Source of the DNA: Aquaspirillum serpens DSM 68
Lineage (GTDB): Bacteria > Pseudomonadota > Gammaproteobacteria > Burkholderiales > Aquaspirillaceae
Assembly: GCF_000420525.1 (NCBI RefSeq)
Contig: NZ_ATVC01000022.1
Coordinates: 1 to 36,821, forward strand
Length of the DNA stretch: 36,821 nt
Reading direction: 5' to 3'
Below are positions 9,018-16,663 of this stretch, piece by piece. The stretch's first letter is position 1. Each line of letters opens with the position of its first letter. The position numbers and the translations under genes are program-made. The notes beneath the pieces are model-generated. The model ran no database searches. It was not told the origin of the DNA and was given only the letters and a program-made list of their open reading frames with translations.

Positions 9018-10526
9018 ATGTCAGCACATACCCCCGCCAGCGAGATCGCTGTTGATGAAAACCAGATTATTGCTGAACGTCGGCAAAAACTGCATGCCTT
9101 ACGCGAACAAGGCATTGCTTTCCCGAATGATTTTAAACGTGAACATCTGGCCGCAAACTTAGCCGCTCAATATGGCGATAAAAGCAAAGAAGAGTTAGAA
9201 CAACTCGCCATCACTGTCAGTGTGGCAGGCCGGATGATGTTAAAACGGGTGATGGGGAAAGCCAGCTTTGCTACCGTGCAAGATGGCTCTGGCCGGATCC
9301 AGTTTTATATTAACGATCAAGGCGTGGGTGCTGATGTGCACGCGGCATTCAAACATTGGGACATGGGCGATATTTTGGCCGCCCGTGGCACTTTGTTTAA
9401 AACCAATAAAGGCGAACTGTCGGTTAATGTCAGCGAATTGCGTTTATTGACCAAATCGTTGCGTCCCCTGCCAGAAAAATTCCACGGTTTGACTGACCAA
9501 GAGCAGAAATATCGTCAACGCTATGTGGATTTGATCGTCAACGAAGACAGCCGCAAAACCTTCGTTCAACGCTCAAAAATTATCCAAAATGTGCGGGAAA
9601 CGATGGTTGGCGAAGGCTATTTGGAAGTCGAAACACCGATGATGCACCCCATCCCCGGCGGTGCCACAGCCAAACCGTTTGTGACTCATCACAATGCATT
9701 AGACATGCCGCTTTATCTGCGGATTGCTCCAGAGCTGTACCTGAAACGTTTGGTAGTCGGTGGATTGGAGCGCGTGTTTGAGATTAACCGCAACTTCCGC
9801 AACGAGGGGATGAGCACCCGCCACAATCCAGAATTCACCATGATGGAATTCTACGAGGCGTATGCAGATTACCAACGGATGATGACCCTCACAGAAACCA
9901 TTATCCGCCAAGCCGCCATCGCCGCCTGTGGTACCACCGTGGTGCAGTACAATGGTCGTGAAGTCGATTTAGGCCAACCTTTTGCCCGTTTCACCATTTT
10001 AGAAGCCATCCGTCATTACAATCCACAATACACTGATGAACAGCTCAATGATACCGCATGGTTGAGCAATGAAATCAAACGCTTGGGCGGTAAATTGCCA
10101 CCGGCAACCAGCCTCGGTAGTTTGCAGTTGGCGTTGTTTGAGGAAAGTGCAGAAAGCCAGCTGTGGCAGCCAACTTTTATTATCGACTACCCAGCAGAAG
10201 TTTCGCCGTTAGCCCGTGCTAGCGATCAACGCGCCGGTATCACCGAGCGTTTTGAATTGTTTGTGGTGGGGCGTGAGTTGGCAAATGGCTATTCAGAGTT
10301 GAACGATCCAGAAGACCAAGCCGAACGCTTCTTGAAGCAGGTTGAGCAAAAAGATGCGGGGGATGATGAAGCAATGCACTTTGATGCAGATTACATCCGT
10401 GCTTTGGAATATGGCATGGCGCCAACCGGCGGATGTGGTATCGGTATTGACCGTTTGGTGATGTTGTTAACCGATGCACCATCAATCCGTGATGTGATTT
10501 TGTTCCCACAAATGCGGCAAGAATAA
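9018..10526 (+). CDS. lysS: Lysyl-tRNA synthetase, class II
   Basis: Charges tRNA(Lys) with lysine using ATP. The 502 residues (E. coli 505) hold an N-terminal OB-fold anticodon-binding domain (around '[21 protein letters not shown]' territory, residues 70-150) and the class II catalytic core. Motif 2 is visible as '[20 protein letters not shown]' and motif 3 as '[12 protein letters not shown]'. The sequence [15 protein letters not shown] is typical of LysS. It is downstream of prfB on the same strand and ends at a clear terminator. No unusual residue was noted. The Shine-Dalgarno is weak (ACGGA). Confidence 0.97.
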   Translation: MSAHTPASEIAVDENQIIAERRQKLHALREQGIAFPNDFKREHLAANLAAQYGDKSKEELEQLAITVSVAGRMMLKRVMGKASFATVQDGSGRIQFYINDQGVGADVHAAFKHWDMGDILAARGTLFKTNKGELSVNVSELRLLTKSLRPLPEKFHGLTDQEQKYRQRYVDLIVNEDSRKTFVQRSKIIQNVRETMVGEGYLEVETPMMHPIPGGATAKPFVTHHNALDMPLYLRIAPELYLKRLVVGGLERVFEINRNFRNEGMSTRHNPEFTMMEFYEAYADYQRMMTLTETIIRQAAIAACGTTVVQYNGREVDLGQPFARFTILEAIRHYNPQYTDEQLNDTAWLSNEIKRLGGKLPPATSLGSLQLALFEESAESQLWQPTFIIDYPAEVSPLARASDQRAGITERFELFVVGRELANGYSELNDPEDQAERFLKQVEQKDAGDDEAMHFDADYIRALEYGMAPTGGCGIGIDRLVMLLTDAPSIRDVILFPQMRQE

Positions 10527-10535
10527 GTAAGGCAC

Positions 10536-10569
10536 AAGACCCCATTGATAATTCTTTGGGGTCTTTTTT
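10536..10569 (+). terminator. Rho-independent terminator after lysS
   Basis: AAGACCCCA (10536-10544) pairs with TGGGGTCTT (10557-10565) around a 12-base loop and runs into TTTTTT, starting 10 bases past the lysS stop. Confidence 0.9.
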
Positions 10570-10573
10570 GCCG

Positions 10574-11059
10574 CTAGACCATTTCAACATCACACTGAGA
10601 ATGCTTTGCCGCGTGGTTGGATAAGCGTGTTAGCCGGAAAATATTTTTCCGCGAATAAGCACCGAGTTTTTCCACCGCGACACAGGGTCGATTCGAATGA
10701 CAGCTTGCTTTGCCTCCAAACAAAATCTCCTGCTCATCGATGCTAGTAGGGACAAATAACTTTGCTTCATACTCAGCACCAATTTCTGCAGCAATCGCAA
10801 TGAACAACTCAGCAAACTTCAGCAAAAACACCTCGCATTGCAACCGCGCAACATCCGACCACACAAAGACATTCTGCTCCACTCGGCGAACATGAATATG
10901 CTCTTCTAAAGCAAGAGATGTTGCTTTGAGACACAGACGATTCATAGCACGCCCCACCGCTACTAAAAACGCACCATCAACCAACTCCTGATCGTCAAAC
11001 TCGGCCTGTGCCTGTTGCAAAATTAAATGTAAAACAACATTGTTCGTCCGCTGCTTCAT
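10574..11059 (-). CDS. Unrecognised protein of 161 residues
   Basis: I do not recognise this protein. From the ATG at 11059 (preceded by GAAAGG) it reads MKQRTNNVVLHLI and continues with helix-like sequence through about residue 95, then a Cys- and basic-rich tail. No signal peptide, clear membrane segment or catalytic motif is visible. An upstream in-frame start at 11173 would add 38 basic residues but lacks a ribosome site. It faces lysS tail-to-tail with only 8 bases between the lysS terminator stem and T-run end and its stop. It could be an orphan accessory gene; a chance open frame cannot be fully excluded. Confidence 0.5.
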   Translation of the reverse strand: MKQRTNNVVLHLILQQAQAEFDDQELVDGAFLVAVGRAMNRLCLKATSLALEEHIHVRRVEQNVFVWSDVARLQCEVFLLKFAELFIAIAAEIGAEYEAKLFVPTSIDEQEILFGGKASCHSNRPCVAVEKLGAYSRKNIFRLTRLSNHAAKHSQCDVEMV

Positions 11060-11197
11060 GGTATCTACCTTTCTCTTTTTACCGCCACCGAATGTCATCA
11101 TCACAGACTTAAACCTCGAATTGGCTTTATTAACACCTTTGTCTAATACCATTAAAGCAGAAGATATAAACAATTAAAACAACAAAAACAAAGAATT

Positions 11198-11226
11198 GAC
11201 ATTTATCAGAATAATTTATCTTATAC
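11198..11226 (+). promoter_or_regulatory. Candidate sigma70 promoter reading away from any nearby plus-strand gene
   Basis: A consensus TTGACA at 11198-11203 is followed after about 17 bases by TTATAC. The next plus-strand gene starts at 11793 and an antiparallel gene lies between. The transcript might therefore be a short RNA ending at the hairpins at 11297-11365, or an antisense RNA. Confidence 0.4.
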
Positions 11227-11296
11227 ACATTAAAATAACAATGACGAAGTTTTTATAAAAACACATAATGACTTATAGGTAATCAATAAATTGCTA

Positions 11297-11329
11297 TGCC
11301 AAAAGAAAATTTGTGTTATGTTTTTGGCA
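11297..11329. repeat. 8-bp inverted repeat
   Basis: TGCCAAAA (11297-11304) and TTTTGGCA (11322-11329) pair around 17 bases. It sits seven bases from the terminator of the 68-residue gene, and could be a second terminator-like stem. Confidence 0.45.
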
Positions 11330-11335
11330 AATAAA

Positions 11336-11365
11336 AAGGCAGATCCCAAGTTTGGAATCTGCCTT
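11336..11365 (-). terminator. Terminator of the 68-residue gene
   Basis: AAGGCAGAT (11336-11344) pairs with ATCTGCCTT (11357-11365). On the minus strand the stem is followed by a T-rich run (TTTTTAT), 30 bases past the stop at 11395. Confidence 0.7.
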
Positions 11366-11394
11366 CATACATTTTTTTCATTTTAGCTTGGTTG

Positions 11395-11601
11395 CTAACG
11401 CATCCCAGATTGAGCAGCATGCGCCACCACCGACAACCAAGTCCGCAAATCCTGTGCCGTATGCTCACCAATCCCAGCATTGGGATAGGTGTAGACATAA
11501 GGTTGAATCTCTAACGTGGGTTCGGGGGTATCCGCCTGTTGGCTGATATAAGACGAAATCGCTTGCGCCAATTCGGGTAGTGCAATCGTTGTTTCTGACA
11601 T
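11395..11601 (-). CDS. Small unrecognised protein of 68 residues
   Basis: I do not recognise it. A strong GAGGAGAA Shine-Dalgarno precedes the ATG at 11601 and a terminator follows, so it looks like a real, separately expressed gene. The protein starts MSETTIALPELAQAI, is mildly acidic at first, and has a middle YVYTYPNAGIGEH followed by a predicted helix (AQDLRTWLSVVAHAAQ). There is no signal peptide, Cys pair or membrane segment. It is divergent from the SapC-family gene, with 191 bases between them that contain a dyad. A peptide precursor is conceivable but nothing in its sequence proves it. Confidence 0.65.
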   Translation of the reverse strand: MSETTIALPELAQAISSYISQQADTPEPTLEIQPYVYTYPNAGIGEHTAQDLRTWLSVVAHAAQSGMR

Positions 11602-11648
11602 CTTTGTTCTCCTCTATATAGATGGCTTTTTTGATAGCAGCCATTCAA

Positions 11649-11680
11649 TTTGTCATATCGTAAAGCGATTTTGTGACAAA
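11649..11680. promoter_or_regulatory. Nested dyad between the 68-residue gene and the SapC-family gene
   Basis: TTTGTCA (11649-11655) and TGACAAA (11674-11680) pair, and within them ATCG (11657-11660) pairs with CGAT (11666-11669). It lies in a divergent promoter region, so an operator shared by both genes is possible. Confidence 0.35.
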
Positions 11681-11792
11681 AGAAAGATGTTCGTTTAAAA
11701 ATCTCATGAAGTCGCAGCAGTTCGCTGGTCATCCCCTCCATTTTTTGTCAGAATCCGCCAACTTCATGATGCTTGTTACAAAGGTAGAGACT

Positions 11793-12593
11793 ATGCCGCA
11801 ATACCATCCCATTTCATTTGAGCGCCACGGTAATCAACAATGGAAACGCTACTCCAACTATTTATTTGCCGCTACGGATGCCATTGCCCCACTGACAGCA
11901 CCGGAACTGGCAAAAGCGGTGTTAAGCCTTGCTATTGCATTTGTCCCAGTGAACGATCGTTTTACCGTGGTGGCAGTACAAGGACTGCAACCTAACCAAA
12001 ACCTGTTGGTGTTACCTGATGGTCGTTGGGCGGGTGACTATATCCCTGCTCGCTATCGCGGCCATCCATTTGCCTTGTTGGACAGCACAGACGGACAGCA
12101 GGTGTTATGTATTGATGAAGCCGGCGATCATTTAACCTCTGAAGGCGGTGAGCATTTCTTTGATGAGCCAGGTAAACCAAGCCAAGTCATCAATGAATTG
12201 CTGACGTTCCTCGGCCATGTCAAAACGGCAGATGCCGCCACTCGGCAGATGTGTGATGTTTTACAGCAGTATCAATTAATTGTGCCGTGGCCGTTAACTG
12301 TGCAAACCGCCGAGGGCGATAAAACAGTGGAAGGTTTGTTCCGTGTTGACGAGGCGGCATTTAACGCCTTGCCAGCAGAAGCCCTGTTTCATATCCGCCA
12401 AGCCGGCGCTCTGCCTTTGGTGTATTGCCAACTGCTGTCGATGCAAAATATCGCTAAGCTCAGCCAACTTGCTGTTCTACACGCGCAAATTCAGGCACAA
12501 CAAGCTGCAGCAACACCTGCCGCAGCATTAAGCCAAGGTGCTGAGCTGAACCTTGAATTTTTGAAACAAGGTGACACTCTGCGTTTCAGTTAA
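11793..12593 (+). CDS. SapC-family protein
   Basis: A 266-residue protein from the ATG at 11793 (AAAGGTAGAG upstream); an upstream in-frame ATG at 11673 lies in the promoter zone. It begins MPQYHPISFERHG and has the features of the SapC family (Pfam 'SapC'): an early 'YLFAATDAIAPLTAPELAKAVLSLAIAFVPV' type of region, here around residues 22-53, then 'GRWAGDYIPARYRGHPFAL' and an acidic 'IDEAGDHLTSEGGEHFF'. SapC was named from Campylobacter S-layer gene clusters, but its biochemical role is unknown; in proteobacteria it often lies near TonB-dependent receptor genes. None is seen here. It converges with a FecR-domain gene, separated by 4 bases. Confidence 0.75.
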   Translation: MPQYHPISFERHGNQQWKRYSNYLFAATDAIAPLTAPELAKAVLSLAIAFVPVNDRFTVVAVQGLQPNQNLLVLPDGRWAGDYIPARYRGHPFALLDSTDGQQVLCIDEAGDHLTSEGGEHFFDEPGKPSQVINELLTFLGHVKTADAATRQMCDVLQQYQLIVPWPLTVQTAEGDKTVEGLFRVDEAAFNALPAEALFHIRQAGALPLVYCQLLSMQNIAKLSQLAVLHAQIQAQQAAATPAAALSQGAELNLEFLKQGDTLRFS

Positions 12594-12597
12594 TTGC

Positions 12598-13272
12598 CTA
12601 ATAATAACTACCCTCTGAATATGAGTTGATGTCAAACGGCAGGCTGCGATATTGCAGCGCTTCTAACATCAATAACTCATCATCGGTATGGTTATAAACG
12701 CCCCCGGGGACAGGCTCAATCGGCTGTTGTTCTCGGGGGTAGATATACACCGGCCGATCATGATGAAACGAGGTATAGCGCATAGCTTGTTGTGGGTTGG
12801 CCGTCGGCTGAAGATGAGTCCAGCCATAACACAAACAAAAATAGGTTCGCTCTGGTTCTACCTCGAAATAACAACCCGTCCCCCGAATCCCCATGGTTGC
12901 CACTGGCGTATGTAAGGTTTTTTCACCGCGTCCAAATACAGCCAGCAATTTCCCAGTGATAACCCGAAAAAACTGTTGTGCATCTTCGCCAAACAAGACT
13001 TCGGATTGATCGCGTTGTAAATAGGCTTCCTCACCAATGACATACACCACATGGGCATGTTTTCCTGTGGTAATCCGGTCAGTTCGGCGCACCAAATCAC
13101 CCACTTTAGCAAGCCGACCATTGATCCATACCTGACCTTGTAGTGTACGGATGCCTTGAATGACCGCCGCCTGACTTGCTAAAACAGATTGAATCGCAAA
13201 TAAAGGAGAAAGTGCGGATATTGCGCCGAGGTTAATGATCTTTTCTAATGATTTTCTTTTTTTAATATCCAT
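12598..13272 (-). CDS. FecR-domain protein with signal peptide
   Basis: A 224-residue protein. The ATG at 13272 starts MDIKKRKSLEKI, a basic head followed by a hydrophobic stretch ending VLASQA, a likely export signal. The TTG start at 13326 would bury this. The exported part shows a FecR-like fold: 'GQVWINGRLAKVGDLVRRTDRITTGKHAHVVYV', then 'SEVLF', 'VITGKLLAVFG' and 'TPVATMGIRGTGCYFE'. FecR of E. coli is an inner-membrane anti-sigma regulator, but this class has only the periplasmic FecR domain and no cytoplasmic part. It faces the SapC-family gene tail-to-tail and is divergent from the signalling cluster, so it may belong with it. Function unknown. Confidence 0.75.
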   Translation of the reverse strand: MDIKKRKSLEKIINLGAISALSPLFAIQSVLASQAAVIQGIRTLQGQVWINGRLAKVGDLVRRTDRITTGKHAHVVYVIGEEAYLQRDQSEVLFGEDAQQFFRVITGKLLAVFGRGEKTLHTPVATMGIRGTGCYFEVEPERTYFCLCYGWTHLQPTANPQQAMRYTSFHHDRPVYIYPREQQPIEPVPGGVYNHTDDELLMLEALQYRSLPFDINSYSEGSYY

Positions 13273-13407
13273 TTTTCGATAATAATTTGATTGTTCACCG
13301 AATAATTTATTCACGATTTTGCCCAATACTAGGGAACATCCGAGTGGGTTTTTTAGAAAAATTACTCTACTCTTGAGGCTAGATGCTTATGATAAGGGCA
13401 ACAGTCT

Positions 13408-13755
13408 ATGACAAACTACCGTTACTTTAATCCAGAGCATGCCCTCGCCCCGTTACGCGGCGACAAACAAGGGTTTCGACTGTTAGCACAAGCATATGCA
13501 CAAGAGTTACCTCTGCACCTCGCCCAACTACAACAACACAATTTACCCGCCCTGCGACAGCTTCTACATCAGCTCTCTGCCACCTTTGGCATTTTTCAAT
13601 GCCAAATCGGCCAAGATATCGTACACACACTGAGACAACATCTCACACAATCGGATGATTTTCCGTTCGAAGATAGCCAACAACTAGAAAAAATTATGAA
13701 TTCCCTCAATGAAGAACTGACCCATTATTTACAACTAGGAGAGACAGATGTTTAA
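13408..13755 (+). CDS. Stand-alone Hpt-like phosphotransfer protein
   Basis: A 115-residue all-helical protein. The region 'LRQLLHQLSATFGIFQCQIGQ' (residues 49-69) matches the pattern of the active helix of histidine phosphotransfer domains (H-x-LKGxxxxxG), with His54 as candidate phosphorylation site. An amphipathic helix precedes it (FRLLAQAYAQELPLHLAQL) and a last helix follows, as in Hpt bundles. The lysine usual at H+3 is serine here, so the match is divergent. It overlaps the histidine kinase start by 8 bases (ATGTTTAA), which supports a shared phosphorelay. The family call is an inference from pattern and context. Confidence 0.6.
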   Translation: MTNYRYFNPEHALAPLRGDKQGFRLLAQAYAQELPLHLAQLQQHNLPALRQLLHQLSATFGIFQCQIGQDIVHTLRQHLTQSDDFPFEDSQQLEKIMNSLNEELTHYLQLGETDV

Positions 13756-15397
13756 ACGTCTCTTATCTTCACACCATCTCACCACCATTTTGCCCGTTTT
13801 CCTACTCTGCGTTTTGTTAGGGCTATGGTTTGGAATTAATGCTCTGATTAAGCATGATAAAAAAATCAGTATCACTCACCAACAAGAAATTGATCGTAAT
13901 TTAGTCCGTGCCTTAGAGGAACATATCGATAGCGTGATTCGTGAAGTCGATCAAACCACCCGTTTTCTTAAATTTCGTTACGAAAAATCTCCCGAACAAG
14001 TTGATATTGTGTCATTTCTTGAACAAGAAGTGATTATTAACCGCTATTTTACTCAAATTGGCATTATCGATGAGCATGGTTTTTTAACCATGACCAATAA
14101 GCGCGATTTTAAGCGAGTTGATTTGCGTGACCGTGAGCATTTTTTAGTGCATAAACAAGCTAAAGATCGTGGGCTTTTTATTAGCAAACCGATTTTAGGC
14201 CGGTCTTCTGGCAAATGGTCAATTCAATTCACTCGCCGTATCAATAAACCCAATGGTGATTTTGGTGGGGTAGTCGTGGTCTCAGTCGATCCATTTTACT
14301 TTACTCAACTTTATCAAGATGTCCATACCAACCATAATGGCGTGATTTTGTTAGTGGGCTTAGATGGCATTATTCGCACCACCAAAAGTGCAGGTTTCTT
14401 AAAAATGGGGGAAAATATTGCTCATCACCCTTGGTTCCAATTATTAAAAAATCCAAAACAGCCTTTTATCCAAAAACAATTTACGGGTTATGGCAACCAC
14501 ACGTGGCAACTGTCGGCCACGACACTCGATAAATTCCCCATTTCTGTGGTGCTGATGCATAAAGATAGCTCTATTTTACAAGAGCATGAAGAAAGACAAG
14601 AATATCTGATTTTACTAGGCGGATTTAGCTCTCTGTTCTTAGTGTTATTTGGTGGTTATATTTTATGGCAAGCCCACCGCTTACAACGCAGCCAAGCCGC
14701 AGCAGAATCAGCTAATAAAATGAAGTCTGAATTCCTTGCCCACATGTCACATGAATTAAGAACACCGCTTAATGGCATTTTAGGGGCAGCTGAATTGATC
14801 CAAGAAAGCGAAGAAGTCGAAGAATGCCGTGAATTGGCCGTGATGATTCACAGCAGCGGTAAGCAATTACATCAACATGTTGATATGGTGTTAGACCTAG
14901 CACGACTTGAAGCCGGCAAAATGACGTTACAAACCAAGCCGTGTCAACTGGCCGAGATCTTGCAACAGGCCTGCAATCAACACCAACATTTTGCCCGTCA
15001 AAAAAATCTTTCTGTTGAACGGCGATGGGACAGTGAACAATTAGGCTGCGCCGAGGTCGATCCAGTTCGCTTGAGTGAAATCATCAGCAACTTGCTACAT
15101 AACGCAATTAAATACACGCCACAAGGCAAGGTAACCATTGAAGCCACCCGACAACCCCATCATTTGATGATTAAAGTCACCGATACCGGCATTGGCATCA
15201 ATGAAGAAGATTTACCGTATATCTTCGACAAATTTCGCCAAATCGAACGGTTTGTAACGCGCTCACAAGGCGGCTCTGGCTTGGGCTTGGCATTAGTACG
15301 TGAATTAAGTAGCCTGATGGGTGGTAACATTCAAGTGCAATCAACGCCCAACCAAGGGAGTTGTTTTATTCTTGAACTGCCATTACAGGACACTTAG
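13748..15397 (+). CDS. Membrane sensor histidine kinase with periplasmic dCache-like domain
   Basis: A 549-residue kinase. It has a membrane segment at about 13-34, a roughly 240-residue extracytoplasmic sensor (about 35-283) of PDC/dCache style, with 'FTQIGIIDEHGFLTMTNK' and 'VDLRDREHFLVHK' in the membrane-distal part, and a second membrane segment at about 285-307. The kinase core has H-box 'FLAHMSHELRTPLNG' with His335, N-box 'ISNLLHNAIKYTP', 'DTGIGI' and 'GGSGLGLALV'. There is no attached receiver; a single-domain receiver follows 2 bases after the stop and an Hpt-like gene precedes with overlap. Together they look like a three-gene phosphorelay. The ligand is unknown; dCache domains often bind small acids, amines or amino acids. 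Confidence 0.92.
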   Translation: MFKRLLSSHHLTTILPVFLLCVLLGLWFGINALIKHDKKISITHQQEIDRNLVRALEEHIDSVIREVDQTTRFLKFRYEKSPEQVDIVSFLEQEVIINRYFTQIGIIDEHGFLTMTNKRDFKRVDLRDREHFLVHKQAKDRGLFISKPILGRSSGKWSIQFTRRINKPNGDFGGVVVVSVDPFYFTQLYQDVHTNHNGVILLVGLDGIIRTTKSAGFLKMGENIAHHPWFQLLKNPKQPFIQKQFTGYGNHTWQLSATTLDKFPISVVLMHKDSSILQEHEERQEYLILLGGFSSLFLVLFGGYILWQAHRLQRSQAAAESANKMKSEFLAHMSHELRTPLNGILGAAELIQESEEVEECRELAVMIHSSGKQLHQHVDMVLDLARLEAGKMTLQTKPCQLAEILQQACNQHQHFARQKNLSVERRWDSEQLGCAEVDPVRLSEIISNLLHNAIKYTPQGKVTIEATRQPHHLMIKVTDTGIGINEEDLPYIFDKFRQIERFVTRSQGGSGLGLALVRELSSLMGGNIQVQSTPNQGSCFILELPLQDT

Positions 15398-15399
15398 CC

Positions 15400-15777
15400 A
15401 TGACAAAACATGCCTCAGTTTTAATTGTTGATGATGAAGAAATCAATCGCCGCGTCGCCACCCTGTTTTTAGAACGAGCCGGTTATGCAGTGCGGGCAGT
15501 GAAAGACGCGGCTGAGGCATGGGCAATTTTGCAACAACAAGATTTTGATCTTGTGTTGTTAGACATCAGTATGCCGGGGGAAAGCGGCATCAGCCTATGT
15601 CAACGCATCCGCCAAGATTACCGAGGCAACCAACCAGCAGTCATTGCCTACACAGCGCATGCGATGGCAATTGAACAGGACGAAATCCGCCAAGCCGGTT
15701 TTGATGCCATTGCCACAAAACCGGTATCCAAACAAGGTTTACTGCAGCAAATAGCAGACATTTTACAAAAACGTTAA
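15400..15777 (+). CDS. Single-domain response regulator (receiver only)
   Basis: A 125-residue CheY-like receiver: acidic pair at residues 11-12 (IVDDEEINRR), phospho-acceptor Asp55 (LVLLDISMPG), conserved Thr near 85 (IAYTAHA) and Lys107 (ATKPVS). There is no output domain, so it acts by protein contact or passes phosphate on, for example to the Hpt-like protein two genes upstream. It starts 2 bases after the kinase. A 6-bp stem (15803-15808 with 15823-15828) follows the stop but is too weak to call a terminator. Confidence 0.93.
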   Translation: MTKHASVLIVDDEEINRRVATLFLERAGYAVRAVKDAAEAWAILQQQDFDLVLLDISMPGESGISLCQRIRQDYRGNQPAVIAYTAHAMAIEQDEIRQAGFDAIATKPVSKQGLLQQIADILQKR

Positions 15778-15895
15778 ATGCTAAAAATTCATTAAAAATT
15801 TGACAAGGCGCATCACGTAACACCTTGTTTCCCGCTAAAATCAATCAAACACTTAAATTTTTAACGAATTTGTTTTCTAGCAAAAGGATGCCATC

Positions 15896-16663
15896 GTGCC
15901 CGTGCCTGCCCATAGCCGTGTGCTGATTGTCGAAGATTCATTGATTCACGAAGTTTTGTTGCGTTGTTGGCTAGAACAATCTGGTGCCCATTTAGCGATG
16001 GCCGGAGATTTAGCCGAGGCAAGACGGTTGATCGAAGCAGGCGAACCCTTCAGCCATGCTTTGATAGATATTCAGTTACCCGATGGACTAGGGTCTAGCT
16101 TGGTGACAACCCTGCGGCAAGCCGAGTGTCGCTGCATTATTGCAATGGCGTCTTTTGATGAAACCACCATCCACGAGCTAGCAGGTTGTGGGTTTGATTA
16201 TGTGCTGGACAAACCCATCGACCATCAACAACTGTTGCGCGCACTACAGCCACACGAAACACACCACCACAGTGGTTTATTGGCGTTATTTGAAGAAGAC
16301 CCTGTAGAAGAATTTAATTTAGCTGCCGCACTCGAACGCTTTGGTGGTGAACACAGTTTATATCAACATATTGTGCAATTGTTTTTACAGCAATGGCCTC
16401 TACACAAAGAAGCGATGTTCTTACAAATTACTGAACCAGCACAATTGGTTAAAACGGTACAAAGCTTGATTAGCTTAATTAGCCAAGTGGGTTTTACTAC
16501 GGTGATCAAGAATGAATTACATAATTTAGAAACCAAAGCAACATTATGGTCAATCGCCGCACGTTTTCACCATGTTTGCCACATTAGCAATCGAATTGAA
16601 AATTATCTGCCCTTGTTGCGCGAACACATCGCCCAGCCACAGAAAAAATCTTCATACGCTTAA
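15896..16663 (+). CDS. Receiver fused to a degenerate Hpt domain
   Basis: A 255-residue protein with a GTG start at 15896 preceded by AAAAGGA. Residues 7-120 are a receiver: ED at 13-14, phospho-acceptor Asp58 (ALIDIQLPDG), Lys106 (LDKPID). Residues about 138-240 follow the Hpt pattern (FNLAAALERFGGEHSLYQHI, then the helix where the active histidine should be). At the histidine position the sequence reads TVQSLISLISQVG, so Gln189 replaces His and the following Lys-Gly is also lost. The domain cannot carry phosphohistidine there and may serve as a binding or docking module. It lies 118 bases after the single-domain receiver and its end overlaps the converging GGDEF gene by 12 bases. Confidence 0.8.
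   Translation: MPVPAHSRVLIVEDSLIHEVLLRCWLEQSGAHLAMAGDLAEARRLIEAGEPFSHALIDIQLPDGLGSSLVTTLRQAECRCIIAMASFDETTIHELAGCGFDYVLDKPIDHQQLLRALQPHETHHHSGLLALFEEDPVEEFNLAAALERFGGEHSLYQHIVQLFLQQWPLHKEAMFLQITEPAQLVKTVQSLISLISQVGFTTVIKNELHNLETKATLWSIAARFHHVCHISNRIENYLPLLREHIAQPQKKSSYA

Larger units (their letters stand above)
11060..11394. other. AT-rich 335-bp stretch without a clear gene
   Basis: It holds a good sigma70-like promoter on the plus strand, two inverted repeats and no convincing coding frame. The features are listed separately. Confidence 0.6.

Noticed and set aside
15803-15828. ACAAGG/CCTTGT stem after the single-domain receiver gene
   Set aside because: Only six base pairs, a 14-base loop and a short T run; too weak to call a terminator.
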